From Pontibacter aydingkolensis (GTDB lineage Bacteria > Bacteroidota > Bacteroidia > Cytophagales > Hymenobacteraceae): a stretch of DNA of 64,000 nt. A model generated the notes under the pieces. The model saw only the letters and a list, made by a program, of their open reading frames with translations, searched no databases and was not told where the DNA came from. Positions 1-7,900 of the stretch are shown one piece after another (position 1 is the first letter of the stretch; the number at the start of each line of letters is the position of its first letter). The stretch spans positions 1 to 64,000 of the forward strand of contig NZ_JAHYXK010000001.1 in the NCBI RefSeq assembly GCF_019443125.1. Reading direction: 5' to 3'. The translations under genes were made by a program, and so were the position numbers.

Positions 1-648
1 TCAAGGCCCAGGGTAGCCCGGCTCATGAAACAGGCCTGTATCAGGGCCAAGGCGGCAAAGCGGTTCCGGGCGACCACGGACTCAAAACACAGCTTTGCCG
101 TGAGCGAGGACCTGCTGCGGCGAAACTTCTCGCCCGCAGCCACTGGCCAGGCCTGGGTCTCTGACATTACCTACATCAGAACGCTGACGGGTTGGCTCTA
201 TTTGACGGTGGTGCTGGATCTGGCAGACAGAAAAGTGATAGGCTGGGCTTTGAGTGCGAGCATGAAAGCCAGAGACGCGAGTGTGGCGGCCTTAAAGATG
301 GCTGTTGGCAACAGGCCTGTCTTGCAGGAGCTCGTCTTTCACTCTGACAGAGGCGTGCAGTACGCCTGCGATGAGTTCCGAAAAGAGCTGGAAGCTTGTC
401 CCTTGATTCGGCAAAGCATGAGCCGCCGGGCCAACTGCTGGGATAACGCCGTGGCCGAGAGCTTCTTCAAGAGCCTGAAAACGGAAGGTGTTTACGGCAA
501 CAGGTTTGAGAATCAGAAAGCGGCTGCAGTAGAAATATTCGAATACATCGAGATATTCTACAACAGGGAAAGGCTCCATTCAAGCCTGGGATACCGCACA
601 CCAAAACAAATGGAAGAAAAATTAAACAGGAAACCTTTAGCAGCTTAA
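1..648 (+). CDS. IS3-family transposase OrfB (5'-truncated by window edge)
   Basis: This is the DDE integrase/transposase that cuts and joins the ends of an IS3-type element. Codons are open from base 1, reading SRPRVARLMKQACIRAK, the usual OrfB linker region, so the ATG at 25 is internal and not the true start. Counting from that Met, the catalytic triad is D47 (VSDITYI), D108 (HSDRGVQY) and E145 (NAVAESFF), with the family's RQSMSRRANCWDNAVAES block. The C-terminal LHSSLGYRTPKQ signature is intact. In this family OrfB is normally made as an OrfAB fusion by -1 frameshifting; that junction would lie upstream of the window. Confidence 0.95.
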   Translation, partial: SRPRVARLMKQACIRAKAAKRFRATTDSKHSFAVSEDLLRRNFSPAATGQAWVSDITYIRTLTGWLYLTVVLDLADRKVIGWALSASMKARDASVAALKMAVGNRPVLQELVFHSDRGVQYACDEFRKELEACPLIRQSMSRRANCWDNAVAESFFKSLKTEGVYGNRFENQKAAAVEIFEYIEIFYNRERLHSSLGYRTPKQMEEKLNRKPLAA

Positions 649-678
649 TCTTGTGTCCGGGTTTTTGTTGCAAGTCCA
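1..678 (+). mobile_element. Right end of an IS3-family insertion sequence
   Basis: The open frame of an IS3-type transposase runs in from the window edge and stops at 648. About 30 bases later the sequence ends in a likely terminal repeat, from TGTGTCCGGG (653-662) to a final CA at 677-678. IS3-family elements characteristically end TG...CA. The left end, orfA and any target duplication lie outside the window, so completeness cannot be judged. The exact last base is inferred from the CA end and was not confirmed against a second copy. Confidence 0.8.
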
Positions 679-811
679 CCCGCCTTATACAAGAAGGGCA
701 GGGGTGGTTGGACAACGGTATTTCAGAGCTTCACAAACACCTCCACCCTCAGAGTTCCTCTGCCTGCTAACAACTTTTATACTTTCACTTTTAAAGTTTG
801 ACAATCATACT

Positions 812-819
812 TACCTTTG
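812..819 (+). promoter_or_regulatory. Candidate -7 box (TACCTTTG) for the fur/prx pair
   Basis: TACCTTTG matches the Bacteroidota -7 consensus TAnnTTTG and lies 38 bases before the ATG at 858. No convincing -33 TTG at the usual spacing was found, so the assignment rests on the -7 box and its position. Confidence 0.45.
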
Positions 820-857
820 CAGGAACTATTCCTAGTTAAGAAACATTCTTATCTGGT

Positions 858-1325
858 ATGCAGCAAAACTTGACACGAGACGAAGTACGACAGCGCCTGA
901 CGGAGGGTGGCCTTAAAGCCACGCACCAGCGCATTGTTGTGTTCGAATCAGTGATGGAGCTGCATGGGCACCACCCTACTGCTGAGGATGTTTTTCAGCG
1001 CCTGAAGCTGGAAAACCCAAGTATATCGCTGGGTACAGTTTACAAAACGCTGGACACCTTTGTAGAGACAGGCCTGATTAAAAGGGCTTTATCTGAGGAA
1101 GGCGGCAAACGTTACGATGCCAATACCCACACGCACAACCACATTTTCTGTAGCAAGACCAAGGAGATCGTTGACTTTGAGGATGCAGAACTGGAGCAGC
1201 TTTTACAGGATTTCTTTAGCAAACGAAAACTGGAGAACTTCGAGATAAAAGGGTTTTCGGTGCAGCTAACGGGTAATAAGGTGGAGACTGATAAAGAAAT
1301 AAGTATAACACGAGTATCTAAATAG
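858..1325 (+). CDS. Fur/PerR-family metalloregulator
   Basis: This is a winged-helix repressor of the Fur family, 155 aa, the usual length. The recognition-helix region is SISLGTVYKTLDTF (about residues 55-68), followed by the His-rich metal site HTHNHIFC (91-98). The peroxiredoxin gene follows after 29 bases, pointing to a PerR-like peroxide sensor controlling its own operon. The protein has one cysteine only (C98), followed by SKT, so the CxxC pairs that bind structural zinc in classical PerR and Fur are absent. Peroxide sensing is inferred from the neighbour; iron, zinc or heme control cannot be excluded. Confidence 0.85.
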   Translation: MQQNLTRDEVRQRLTEGGLKATHQRIVVFESVMELHGHHPTAEDVFQRLKLENPSISLGTVYKTLDTFVETGLIKRALSEEGGKRYDANTHTHNHIFCSKTKEIVDFEDAELEQLLQDFFSKRKLENFEIKGFSVQLTGNKVETDKEISITRVSK

Positions 1326-1354
1326 ATTTTTTCAATAAACTAAAAACAATAAAC

Positions 1355-1984
1355 ATGGCAGTATTAGTAGGTAAAAAAGCACCTTCTTTTAAAGCAACAG
1401 CCGTTGAAAACGGAGAATTTGTAGAGAACTTCTCATTGGAGCAGTACATTGGCAAGAAGCACGTATTATTCTACTTCTACCCAATGGACTTCACTTTTGT
1501 ATGCCCAACTGAGATCATCGCTTTCCAGGACAGAATGGAGGAGTTTGAGCGCAAAGGTGTAGCCGTAGTAGGTTGCTCTACCGACACGCATTTCTCTCAC
1601 TTCGCATGGCTGAACACTCCGCGCGAGCAGGGTGGTATTTCAGGTGTTAACTACCCACTTGTAGCAGACGCTTCTAAAACTATCGCTCAGAACTACGACG
1701 TTTTAGCTGGTTACTACGATTACAACGAAGAAGGCGAGTCTGTATTTGTTGGCGAGCCGGTAGCTTACCGCGGCCTGTTCCTGATCGATAAAGAAGGTGT
1801 AGTGCGTCACCAGGTTGTAAACGACCTTCCGCTTGGCCGTTCTATCGACGAGGCACTTCGTATGGTAGATGCGCTGCAGTATTTTGAGCAAAAAGGCGAA
1901 GTTTGCCCTGCAAACTGGTCTGAAGGCAAAGAAGCTATGCAGGCTACTAAAGAAGGTGTATCTAACTACCTTGCAAAGCACTAA
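1355..1984 (+). CDS. Typical 2-Cys peroxiredoxin (AhpC/Prx1 type)
   Basis: A thiol peroxidase that reduces hydrogen peroxide and organic peroxides, 209 aa, cytosolic. The peroxidatic cysteine is C50 in DFTFVCPTE and the resolving cysteine C184 in GEVCPANWSEG, so it is a typical 2-Cys enzyme. Its reductant is probably thioredoxin or AhpF, neither of which is encoded nearby. The N-terminus MAVLVGKKAPSF agrees with the start at 1355. It lies 29 bases after the Fur-like gene with no terminator between them, so the two are probably co-transcribed. A strong terminator follows. Confidence 0.95.
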   Translation: MAVLVGKKAPSFKATAVENGEFVENFSLEQYIGKKHVLFYFYPMDFTFVCPTEIIAFQDRMEEFERKGVAVVGCSTDTHFSHFAWLNTPREQGGISGVNYPLVADASKTIAQNYDVLAGYYDYNEEGESVFVGEPVAYRGLFLIDKEGVVRHQVVNDLPLGRSIDEALRMVDALQYFEQKGEVCPANWSEGKEAMQATKEGVSNYLAKH

Positions 1985-2006
1985 GCTTTAACAGCTTTGA
2001 AGATAT

Positions 2007-2040
2007 AAAAACGCCCCGGCATTAGTCGGGGCGTTTTTGT
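2007..2040 (+). terminator. Rho-independent terminator after peroxiredoxin
   Basis: ACGCCCCG (2011-2018) pairs perfectly with CGGGGCGT (2027-2034) across an 8-base loop, with an A-run before and a T-run after. It can also serve crcB, which converges on it. Confidence 0.9.
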
Positions 2041-2058
2041 TTTCAAAGTACTTTATAC

Positions 2059-2430
2059 TTACACTAACCTCACCAGCCATAACCCCGCAAAGGTAGCCAG
2101 CAACCCAAGCAACACACTTGCCAACACATAAGTAACTGCACTCCATACTTGCCCGCTCTGCAGCATGTTAACAGACTCGTAAGAAAAAGCCGAGAAAGTA
2201 GTAAAACCGCCAAGTATGCCTGTTGCCAGAAACAAGCGCCATTCCGGAGACATGTTTCCTTTGATGCCTAGTCCGAAAACTAGCCCTATTAAAAAGCAAC
2301 CAACAATATTTACAGTAAGGGTAGCAAACGGAAAGGCTATAGCAGACCGGTTCTGTATGAGTAGTGCCAGCAGGTATCTGAATGAGCCACCGATAAAACT
2401 TCCTGCTCCTACTGCTAAAAGCATTTTCAT
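2059..2430 (-). CDS. crcB: Fluoride efflux channel CrcB/Fluc
   Basis: A small membrane protein (123 aa, four predicted helices) that works as a dual-topology dimer exporting fluoride. Family marks are the N-terminal GAGSFIGGSFRYLL, the helix-2 asparagine motif ATLTVNIVGCFLIG, and GGFTTFSAFSYE in the broken third helix with its fluoride-lining Phe residues. It converges on the peroxiredoxin gene. I looked for a fluoride riboswitch upstream and did not recognise one. It is a single gene, consistent with a homodimer rather than a CrcB1/CrcB2 pair. Confidence 0.93.
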   Translation of the reverse strand: MKMLLAVGAGSFIGGSFRYLLALLIQNRSAIAFPFATLTVNIVGCFLIGLVFGLGIKGNMSPEWRLFLATGILGGFTTFSAFSYESVNMLQSGQVWSAVTYVLASVLLGLLATFAGLWLVRLV

Positions 2431-2566
2431 GTGTATGTGTGGTCTAAAGTATAAATAAAGTTGCCTTATTTAAAGGTACAAAGAGCAAATCAGAAAAACA
2501 TGAAATAGAGACGAACTGATTTAAGTCAGCAGGATGAACTCAGTTATTATTAAACCTGAAAAACCT

Positions 2567-3196
2567 TTATACTTTCTGCAAAAGTAGGGTTAAAATACGT
2601 GGTATACTTGTGCGGTCATGGTTGTCAAAATACTCGTTCAGGTCTAGCAGCTTTAAGCGGTGATGTTTGGCTATTTGCACAAAATCTGATATGTTATGGG
2701 TATAGCACTCCACCTCCTGCCTACCCTCTTCTTCTGTATCAAACCTGGCTTTGGTGCCATTGTATTGTTTGAATGGGTGCAGCTCGCCAATGTATATATG
2801 TCCATCAGGATTTAAAGCTGATGCAGCCTCTTTAAAAATATGATGCAGATTTTCAATATGCTCCAGCACCAGACTAAAGCTTACTAAATCGTACTGCTGC
2901 TGTGTAAAGCCCCATTCTTTTGTAATGTCAGCCTGCACAAACTCAACTTTATTAGAGTGTACCTTCTTCCTTGCCCACTCCAGCATCTTTTCCGACAGGT
3001 CTACCGCTGTTACATGCATCGCCTTTCGCACCAGCCACTCTGTATTCTTACCTGTGCCGCAGCCTATTTCCAGGCAAGTTTCGAAAGGTATACTTGCCAG
3101 GGTGTTACGCAGGGCAACAGCTTCCAGATCGCGGGTTCTGTTTTTGTTAGTGTCATACTGCGATGCCCAGCTGTTGTAAGCTTGTTTGATACTCAT
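2567..3196 (-). CDS. Class I SAM-dependent methyltransferase
   Basis: A Rossmann-fold methyltransferase of 209 aa. Motif I is LEIGCGTGKNTEWL, followed by the acidic post-I residue in VTAVDLSEKML and motif IV near FSLVLEHI. The central part resembles the Methyltransf_11/25 group (UbiE- or Tam-like), which act on small molecules. The substrate cannot be told from sequence. It is followed on the same strand by no close partner, and its start lies 39 bases beyond the stop of a GNAT gene read in the same direction, so transcription together is possible. Confidence 0.85.
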   Translation of the reverse strand: MSIKQAYNSWASQYDTNKNRTRDLEAVALRNTLASIPFETCLEIGCGTGKNTEWLVRKAMHVTAVDLSEKMLEWARKKVHSNKVEFVQADITKEWGFTQQQYDLVSFSLVLEHIENLHHIFKEAASALNPDGHIYIGELHPFKQYNGTKARFDTEEEGRQEVECYTHNISDFVQIAKHHRLKLLDLNEYFDNHDRTSIPRILTLLLQKV

Positions 3197-3234
3197 TGGT
3201 TATTTCACTGTATAGTTAAACAACGTTGCTATAG

Positions 3235-3699
3235 TTATTTCCTCCACCTGATCTTCGCTGCAGAGATGATGTCCAGCTCCAGCCGGGTGTCGGCAACTAT
3301 TTCAAATCCTTGCTTTTTATAAAATGCTATTGGCGAGGAGTAAATTTCTCCGTTACGCTTTTTATCGTTGTTGTGGTCAATTACCCACCCGTTTATTTCC
3401 GGAGAAAGAAGTTTTGCTCTATTTAATAATTCACTTCCATACCCTTTCCCCTGGGTGCCAGAACCTAAGATCATCGTAAACCACTTTTCGCCTTCACGCA
3501 TAAAATCAACAAACCAGCCTTTTACAGTGTCCTCTCCATCAACCAAAAGAAAATGATGTTGATTACCAAGCCCTTTTAAATAGTTTTCAAAAGCAAGCGG
3601 ATTAGTATAGCATAAATCAGCAGGATACTCATTGTTCCACAATTTATAGATTTCTTCCATCTGCTTTTGTGTCAGCGCGTCTGCTTCAATGATCCGCAT
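3235..3699 (-). CDS. GNAT-family N-acetyltransferase
   Basis: 154 aa with the acetyl-CoA-binding motif A GTQGKGYGSELLNRAK and the later FYKKQGF element typical of GNAT enzymes. The substrate is unknown. It starts 3 bases after the stop of the next GNAT gene upstream on the same strand, so the two acetyltransferases are very likely one transcript. The two proteins are clearly different sequences, not a recent tandem duplication. Confidence 0.82.
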   Translation of the reverse strand: MRIIEADALTQKQMEEIYKLWNNEYPADLCYTNPLAFENYLKGLGNQHHFLLVDGEDTVKGWFVDFMREGEKWFTMILGSGTQGKGYGSELLNRAKLLSPEINGWVIDHNNDKKRNGEIYSSPIAFYKKQGFEIVADTRLELDIISAAKIRWRK

Positions 3700-3702
3700 T
3701 TT

Positions 3703-4191
3703 CTAATCCTCCAGGTCTTTCAGCATCCATATATTACAGGCAAAATGGCCGGAATTACCAAGTGCATGTGGCAATGGTTTAAAGCCAGCTTTCTCATACA
3801 TACTTACCGCCTTTGCAAGCTCCGGAAACGACTCTAAGTATAGCTGCTTATAACCAAACTCTCTGGCTTGTTCTATACTTTGCTGCATCAGTTTATTCCC
3901 AATACCTTTTCCCCTGGCACCGGCAGCTAAGTAAAACTTAACAAGCTCGGCACAGCCTTCCGGTAAACCATCCGTAGGGTAAACACCGCAACCGCCCACT
4001 ATCTCTCCATTCTGTTCAGCAACAAAATAGGCGCTGGCAGGATGTTGAAAAAGGCTGAACAAATCATCAGTGGTTGAATCAGTATATACGGTACCGGGTC
4101 TGTCTATTTTAAATTCTCTGAAAACTTGGCGGATAAGTGTTGCCAGCACCTGGTTATCTTCCGCTTTTATTGGTCTTATGGTGATGCTCAT
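3703..4191 (-). CDS. GNAT-family N-acetyltransferase
   Basis: 162 aa. The order is the usual one: an N-terminal substrate lobe, then GGCGVYP, the acetyl-CoA motif GARGKGIGNKLMQQS, and the C-terminal MYEKAGFKPLP. The start MSITIRPIKAED is typical for the family. It is the first gene of a minus-strand run (two GNATs, methyltransferase, crcB). The acetyl acceptor cannot be predicted. Confidence 0.85.
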   Translation of the reverse strand: MSITIRPIKAEDNQVLATLIRQVFREFKIDRPGTVYTDSTTDDLFSLFQHPASAYFVAEQNGEIVGGCGVYPTDGLPEGCAELVKFYLAAGARGKGIGNKLMQQSIEQAREFGYKQLYLESFPELAKAVSMYEKAGFKPLPHALGNSGHFACNIWMLKDLED

Positions 4192-4385
4192 TGAGTTATG
4201 TTGGTTGATGGTAGCGTGCTCTGACTTTGGTGAGCTTCCATAAATGCGTGATCATACGTTTAACCTACCAAATATAGTAGATAATAGTGCCTCAGCAAGA
4301 CCTTCTCTTCAGCAATCTATACAAAGTATAACTCTCCTACCAACTATCCCTCCACAATACACTATATTTGCAGCAACAGACACAC

Positions 4386-4414
4386 GCAGGATCTCCGGAC
4401 GCTGCGAGGTCTTT
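4386..4414 (+). repeat. 29-bp repeat shared with 16501-16529
   Basis: The stretch from GCAGGATCTCCGGAC to GAGGTCTTT matches 16501-16529 at 27 of 29 positions. At 16501 it is the right arm of a larger hairpin element; here only that arm is present. It sits immediately before kdtA, inside the longest open frame, which argues that the codons upstream of 4436 are not part of the protein. Confidence 0.75.
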
Positions 4415-4435
4415 GTATTGTATCAAAGTATAAAT

Positions 4436-5686
4436 TTGAAGTTACTTTACGACATCGGACTAAAAGCTTACCAGGCTGCCATTGCGCTGGCTTCTCCTTT
4501 TAACGAGAAGGCCAGGCTAATGCGGCAGGGGCGTGAGCAGCAGTTCGAGAAGCTTAGGCAGGCTTTTGCAGGCAACCAGGCGCCGGTGGTGTGGTTTCAT
4601 TGTGCCTCGTTGGGCGAGTTTGAGCAGGGCAGGCCGGTAATGGAGGCTGTAAAGCAGACATTCCCGAAGTATAAAATCCTGCTTACCTTCTTCTCCCCTT
4701 CCGGTTACGAGATCCGCAAAAACTACGCTGGTGCCGATTACATATTCTATATACCCTTGGATGGCGCCGAGAATGCAAAACAGTTTCTGGATATTACAGA
4801 GCCTGAGCTGGCTGTGTTTGTAAAGTATGAATTCTGGCATTACTACCTGAAGGAGCTGCAGCAGCGAAGTATACCTATACTTTCTATATCGGCTATTTTC
4901 CGTAAAGACCAAATCTTCTTCAAGCCTTACGGCGGATTTAACCGCAACATGCTGCGCCGCTTCACACACATTTATACACAAAATAAAACCTCGTTGCAGC
5001 TGCTCAACAATATAAAAATAAACCAGGCAAGTATAGCCGGCGACACCCGCTTTGACAGGGTATTGCAGACAGCGGTAAGTATAAAAGCCATTCCTTTAGT
5101 TGAGGCTTTTGCTGCCGGCAAAGAGGTGTTTATGGTAGGCAGCAGCTGGCCTGCAGATATCGAGGTGCTGCTTCCGCTTATTCAAAAGTATAAGCAAAGT
5201 ATAAAATTCATCATCGCGCCGCACGAGGTAAATGAGGCAAGTATAAATGCTGTGATGCAAAACCTTGGCAATGATGCTGTGCGTTTCTCTAAAATTGAGG
5301 AAGGTAGCGCTGCAAAGCATAACGTACTGGTGATTGATAACATAGGAATGCTGTCGTCGCTGTATAGCTATGGCACTTACGCCTACATTGGCGGCGCTTT
5401 TGGTAAAGGGCTGCACAATACCCTGGAGGCTGCCGTATTTGGTTTGCCATTGTTCTTCGGGCCAAAGTATGATAAATTTCAGGAGGCTAAAGACCTGGTG
5501 GCACTTGGCTGCGCATTCCCGGTAAACAACAGCCAGGAGTTATTGCAGGTGTTTGAAGAGGTACATACTACACCCGGCCTGCGCCAAAGTATAACCAGCA
5601 AAGAAAAAACATACGTACAAGAGCAAGCCGGCGCCACTGCTAAAATTATGGCTGACATTGGTGCCTTGCTTAACAAGAATACATGA
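4436..5686 (+). CDS. kdtA: 3-deoxy-D-manno-octulosonic acid (Kdo) transferase
   Basis: WaaA/KdtA transfers Kdo from CMP-Kdo to lipid A precursor at the inner membrane. Family marks are the N-terminal membrane-anchor segment starting KLLYDIG, the acceptor-site CASLGEFEQGRP with its glutamate, and the C-terminal donor site GGAFGKGLHNTLEAAVFGLP. The open frame reaches an ATG at 4244, but those extra 64 codons are unlike the family and contain a dispersed repeat (4386-4414). I chose the TTG at 4436, giving about 416 aa, a normal length. The gene overlaps rsgA by four bases (ATGA). It contains ten exact copies of AAGTATA/TATACTT between 4425 and 5591. Confidence 0.9.
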   Translation: MKLLYDIGLKAYQAAIALASPFNEKARLMRQGREQQFEKLRQAFAGNQAPVVWFHCASLGEFEQGRPVMEAVKQTFPKYKILLTFFSPSGYEIRKNYAGADYIFYIPLDGAENAKQFLDITEPELAVFVKYEFWHYYLKELQQRSIPILSISAIFRKDQIFFKPYGGFNRNMLRRFTHIYTQNKTSLQLLNNIKINQASIAGDTRFDRVLQTAVSIKAIPLVEAFAAGKEVFMVGSSWPADIEVLLPLIQKYKQSIKFIIAPHEVNEASINAVMQNLGNDAVRFSKIEEGSAAKHNVLVIDNIGMLSSLYSYGTYAYIGGAFGKGLHNTLEAAVFGLPLFFGPKYDKFQEAKDLVALGCAFPVNNSQELLQVFEEVHTTPGLRQSITSKEKTYVQEQAGATAKIMADIGALLNKNT

Positions 5687-6606
5687 AAGGAGTTGTAGTT
5701 AAATCGACGGGATCATGGTACCTGCTTCGCGACGAAGAAGGGAAGTTACACCGTGCCCGCCTGCGCGGTAAGTTCAAACTGAAGGGCATGAAGGTAAGCA
5801 ACCCGCTTGCAGTTGGCGATATAGTGGAGTTTGATGTGGAGACAACCGGAGAAGACACTGCCGTTATCCATAAGATACAGGATCGCGAGAACTACATCAT
5901 CCGCCAGAGTACACACAAATCGGCTTACTCGCATATAATTGCTGCCAACCTCGACCAGGCGCTGCTTATTGTTACGTTGGTATCACCGCGCACTTCATTT
6001 GGCTTTATAGATCGTTTCCTGGTAACTGCCGAGGCCTATAGCATACCCACCGTTATCGTGTACAACAAAACTGACATGTACGACGATGAAATGCGCGACT
6101 ACCAACGCCAGATAAGCCACATGTATGAGCAGATTGGTTACAAGACTATGGCCGTTTCAGCTAAAACAAAAGAAGGGATCGACGAGCTTACAAAATTGCT
6201 GCACGGCAAAACCTCTCTTCTTTCCGGCCACTCAGGGGTAGGTAAGTCCACACTCATTAACCTGATCGTACCAGACTTGGAGCTAAAGACCTCTGAAATC
6301 TCCGACTTTTCAGACAAAGGCGTGCACACCACCACCTTTGCCGAAATGTTTGAAGTAGATACAGATACATTTATCATTGATACACCAGGTATTAAAGAAC
6401 TGGGCATTGTAGATATTCCGGCAGCGGAACTTGGCCATTATTTTCCGGAAATGCGGGAACGGATGAACCAATGCCGCTTTAATAACTGCACCCACTTTAA
6501 CGAACCTGGCTGCGCCGTTATAGAAGCCGTCCGCAAAAACGACATATCCCTTACCCGCTACGAAAGCTACCTGAGCATGATGCATGGCCAGGACAACAGG
6601 AAATAG
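5683..6606 (+). CDS. rsgA: Ribosome small-subunit biogenesis GTPase RsgA
   Basis: RsgA (YjeQ/EngC) is a circularly permuted GTPase that checks late maturation of the 30S subunit. In order: an N-terminal OB-fold (about 1-70), G4 NKTD, then G1 GHSGVGKST, G3 DTPG, and a C-terminal zinc knuckle CRFNNCTHFNEPGC. The G4-before-G1 order is the diagnostic permutation. Length 307 aa is normal. It is translationally coupled to kdtA through an ATGA overlap and followed by its own terminator. Confidence 0.96.
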   Translation: MKGVVVKSTGSWYLLRDEEGKLHRARLRGKFKLKGMKVSNPLAVGDIVEFDVETTGEDTAVIHKIQDRENYIIRQSTHKSAYSHIIAANLDQALLIVTLVSPRTSFGFIDRFLVTAEAYSIPTVIVYNKTDMYDDEMRDYQRQISHMYEQIGYKTMAVSAKTKEGIDELTKLLHGKTSLLSGHSGVGKSTLINLIVPDLELKTSEISDFSDKGVHTTTFAEMFEVDTDTFIIDTPGIKELGIVDIPAAELGHYFPEMRERMNQCRFNNCTHFNEPGCAVIEAVRKNDISLTRYESYLSMMHGQDNRK

Positions 6607-6642
6607 TTTGGGAGTTAGAGGGTTTGGGAATTAAAAACGTAG

Positions 6643-6667
6643 AGACGCAATACCTTGCGTCTTTTTT
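6643..6667 (+). terminator. Terminator after rsgA
   Basis: AGACGCAA (6643-6650), loop TACC, TTGCGTCT (6655-6662), then a run of T. The same AGACGCAA word recurs in hairpins near 39776 and 40095, so this terminator belongs to a recurrent type. Confidence 0.8.
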
Positions 6668-6701
6668 CTTTGCAGTACCGGATCAAACCACCCCTACTAT
6701 T

Positions 6702-7062
6702 TTACCTCACCCCGGCCCTCTCCTAATAACAGGTGATGGAGTTCTGTTCCTGCATTAGCTAAGCTGTTGATCTTTGTAGAGACAGGTCGCGACCTGTCCG
6801 GGGAACAGCCGGTGCTATAAAACTGTAATGTTGGCTAAAGTATGATATTAGCAAGTGTAAAACACACCCCTACCCCTCTCAAGATGGGAATTACTATATA
6901 TTGTGGGAACGTACATCCCTTTTCATAGCTTCGGCTTAAACTCCCCTCTACCAAGATCTTTCCAAGATGACGAGGAGGAATGGTCTGAACTATTGATATG
7001 ACAGAAGAATGGGCAGGTAAAATTCCCTCTCCTGTTCTTAGGAGAAGGTCGGGGTAAGGTAA
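6702..7062. mobile_element. MITE-like element with 42-bp inverted termini and no ORF
   Basis: The 42 bases at 6702-6743 and the reverse complement of 7021-7062 agree at 35 of 42 positions. Both match the termini of the DUF559 element at 19363-19857 in length and sequence pattern (TTACCTC...CCTCTCC...AACAGG...). The 277-base interior has no plausible gene. It contains a perfect palindrome GACAGGTCGCGACCTGTC (6781-6798), a short repeat (6861-6893) and a segment (6935-6971) shared with the element at 38628. It fills most of the 515-base space between rsgA and the next gene. No target duplication was recognised. Confidence 0.65.
6861..6893 (+). repeat. Short REP-like repeat, copy 1
   Basis: 33 bases beginning AACACACCCCTACCCC, containing an imperfect CCCCTCTC/GATGGG hairpin and ending GAATTA. 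It equals 39941-39973 at 32 of 33 positions and is related to 18126-18159 and 63725-63758. It lies inside the MITE-like element at 6702-7062. Confidence 0.8.
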
Positions 7063-7121
7063 ATCAACAATTCCTCACCACCTGCGTTAGTCTAAGCTAT
7101 ACTAGAACCCCATCTCCTACT

Positions 7122-7823
7122 ATGAAACTCAACAACGCAAACATTCTGATTACAGGCGGCACTTTGGGCATTGGCCATGCCACGGCAAAACTGCTGATAG
7201 AAAGCGGTGCCAATGTAGCCATTACGGGCCGCGACGAAAAACGAACTTTAAAAGCAGCCCGCGATATAGGTGCTATGCCCATTACAGCAGATGTAGCCAA
7301 CCCCGACGATGTAAGGCATACTTTCCAGGCGTTTATGGATGAATATGGCAAGCTGGATGTATTGATAAACAATGCAGGCATTGGGGTTTCCAAACAGCTG
7401 GAAGAGCTTACCGTGGAGGACTTTGAGCAAATTTATCGGGTAAACGTTTTTGGCGCCGCTATGATGGCTTCCAAAGCTGCTAAAATCTTTAAGAAGCAGA
7501 ACTACGGCAACATCATCAACATAGGCTCTACAGCTGCTACAAATGGGTATGAAGGTGGCTCGGTGTATGCCTCCTCAAAAGCAGCCCTCAGAAGTATGAC
7601 ACAGAGCTGGCAAAAGGAACTGCGCAAGCACAATGTGCGTGTTATACTTATAAACCCCAGCGAGGTAACCACTGCCTTTGGCAACCCCGATAGGGAGGAA
7701 CGTAACGACCAACCTAACAAACTACGCAGCAAAGAAATTGCCTGGGCCATAAAAAGTGCCCTCGAAATGGATAACCGTGGCTTTATACCTGAACTGGCGG
7801 TTTGGGCTACCAATCCGTTTTAA
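7122..7823 (+). CDS. Short-chain dehydrogenase/reductase (SDR)
   Basis: A classical SDR of 233 aa. The cofactor-binding motif is TGGTLGIGHATAKLL, followed by NNAGIG and the catalytic YxxxK in YASSKAALRSM, with the serine in INIGSTAA. Closest in style to FabG-like 3-ketoacyl reductases, but such similarity does not fix the substrate. It is slightly short for the family at the C-terminus. It stands alone between a repeat island and a bidirectional terminator, so there is no operon partner to suggest a pathway. Confidence 0.88.
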   Translation: MKLNNANILITGGTLGIGHATAKLLIESGANVAITGRDEKRTLKAARDIGAMPITADVANPDDVRHTFQAFMDEYGKLDVLINNAGIGVSKQLEELTVEDFEQIYRVNVFGAAMMASKAAKIFKKQNYGNIINIGSTAATNGYEGGSVYASSKAALRSMTQSWQKELRKHNVRVILINPSEVTTAFGNPDREERNDQPNKLRSKEIAWAIKSALEMDNRGFIPELAVWATNPF

Positions 7824-7830
7824 CAAAAAA

Positions 7831-7866
7831 GCTGCAGGCAGATAAGTTAGCTTACCTGCCTGCAGC
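7831..7866. terminator. Bidirectional terminator between SDR and FAS1 genes
   Basis: GCTGCAGGCAGATAAG pairs with CTTACCTGCCTGCAGC around a TTAG loop: 16 pairs with one mismatch. An A-run precedes it. It separates two convergent genes. Confidence 0.85.
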
Positions 7867-7900
7867 AATAAAGTATAATTCTATACTTACTGTTCCAGAC

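Noticed and set aside
653..835. 60-codon ORF after the IS3 transposase
   Set aside because: It overlaps the IS right end and an AT-rich promoter region and has no protein-like composition.
2431..2566. Fluoride riboswitch upstream of crcB
   Set aside because: The conserved riboswitch core was not recognised in this short AT-rich leader.
4244..4435. Upstream extension of the kdtA frame to the ATG at 4244
   Set aside because: The 64 codons do not resemble Kdo transferases and include a dispersed 29-bp repeat; the family length fits the TTG at 4436.
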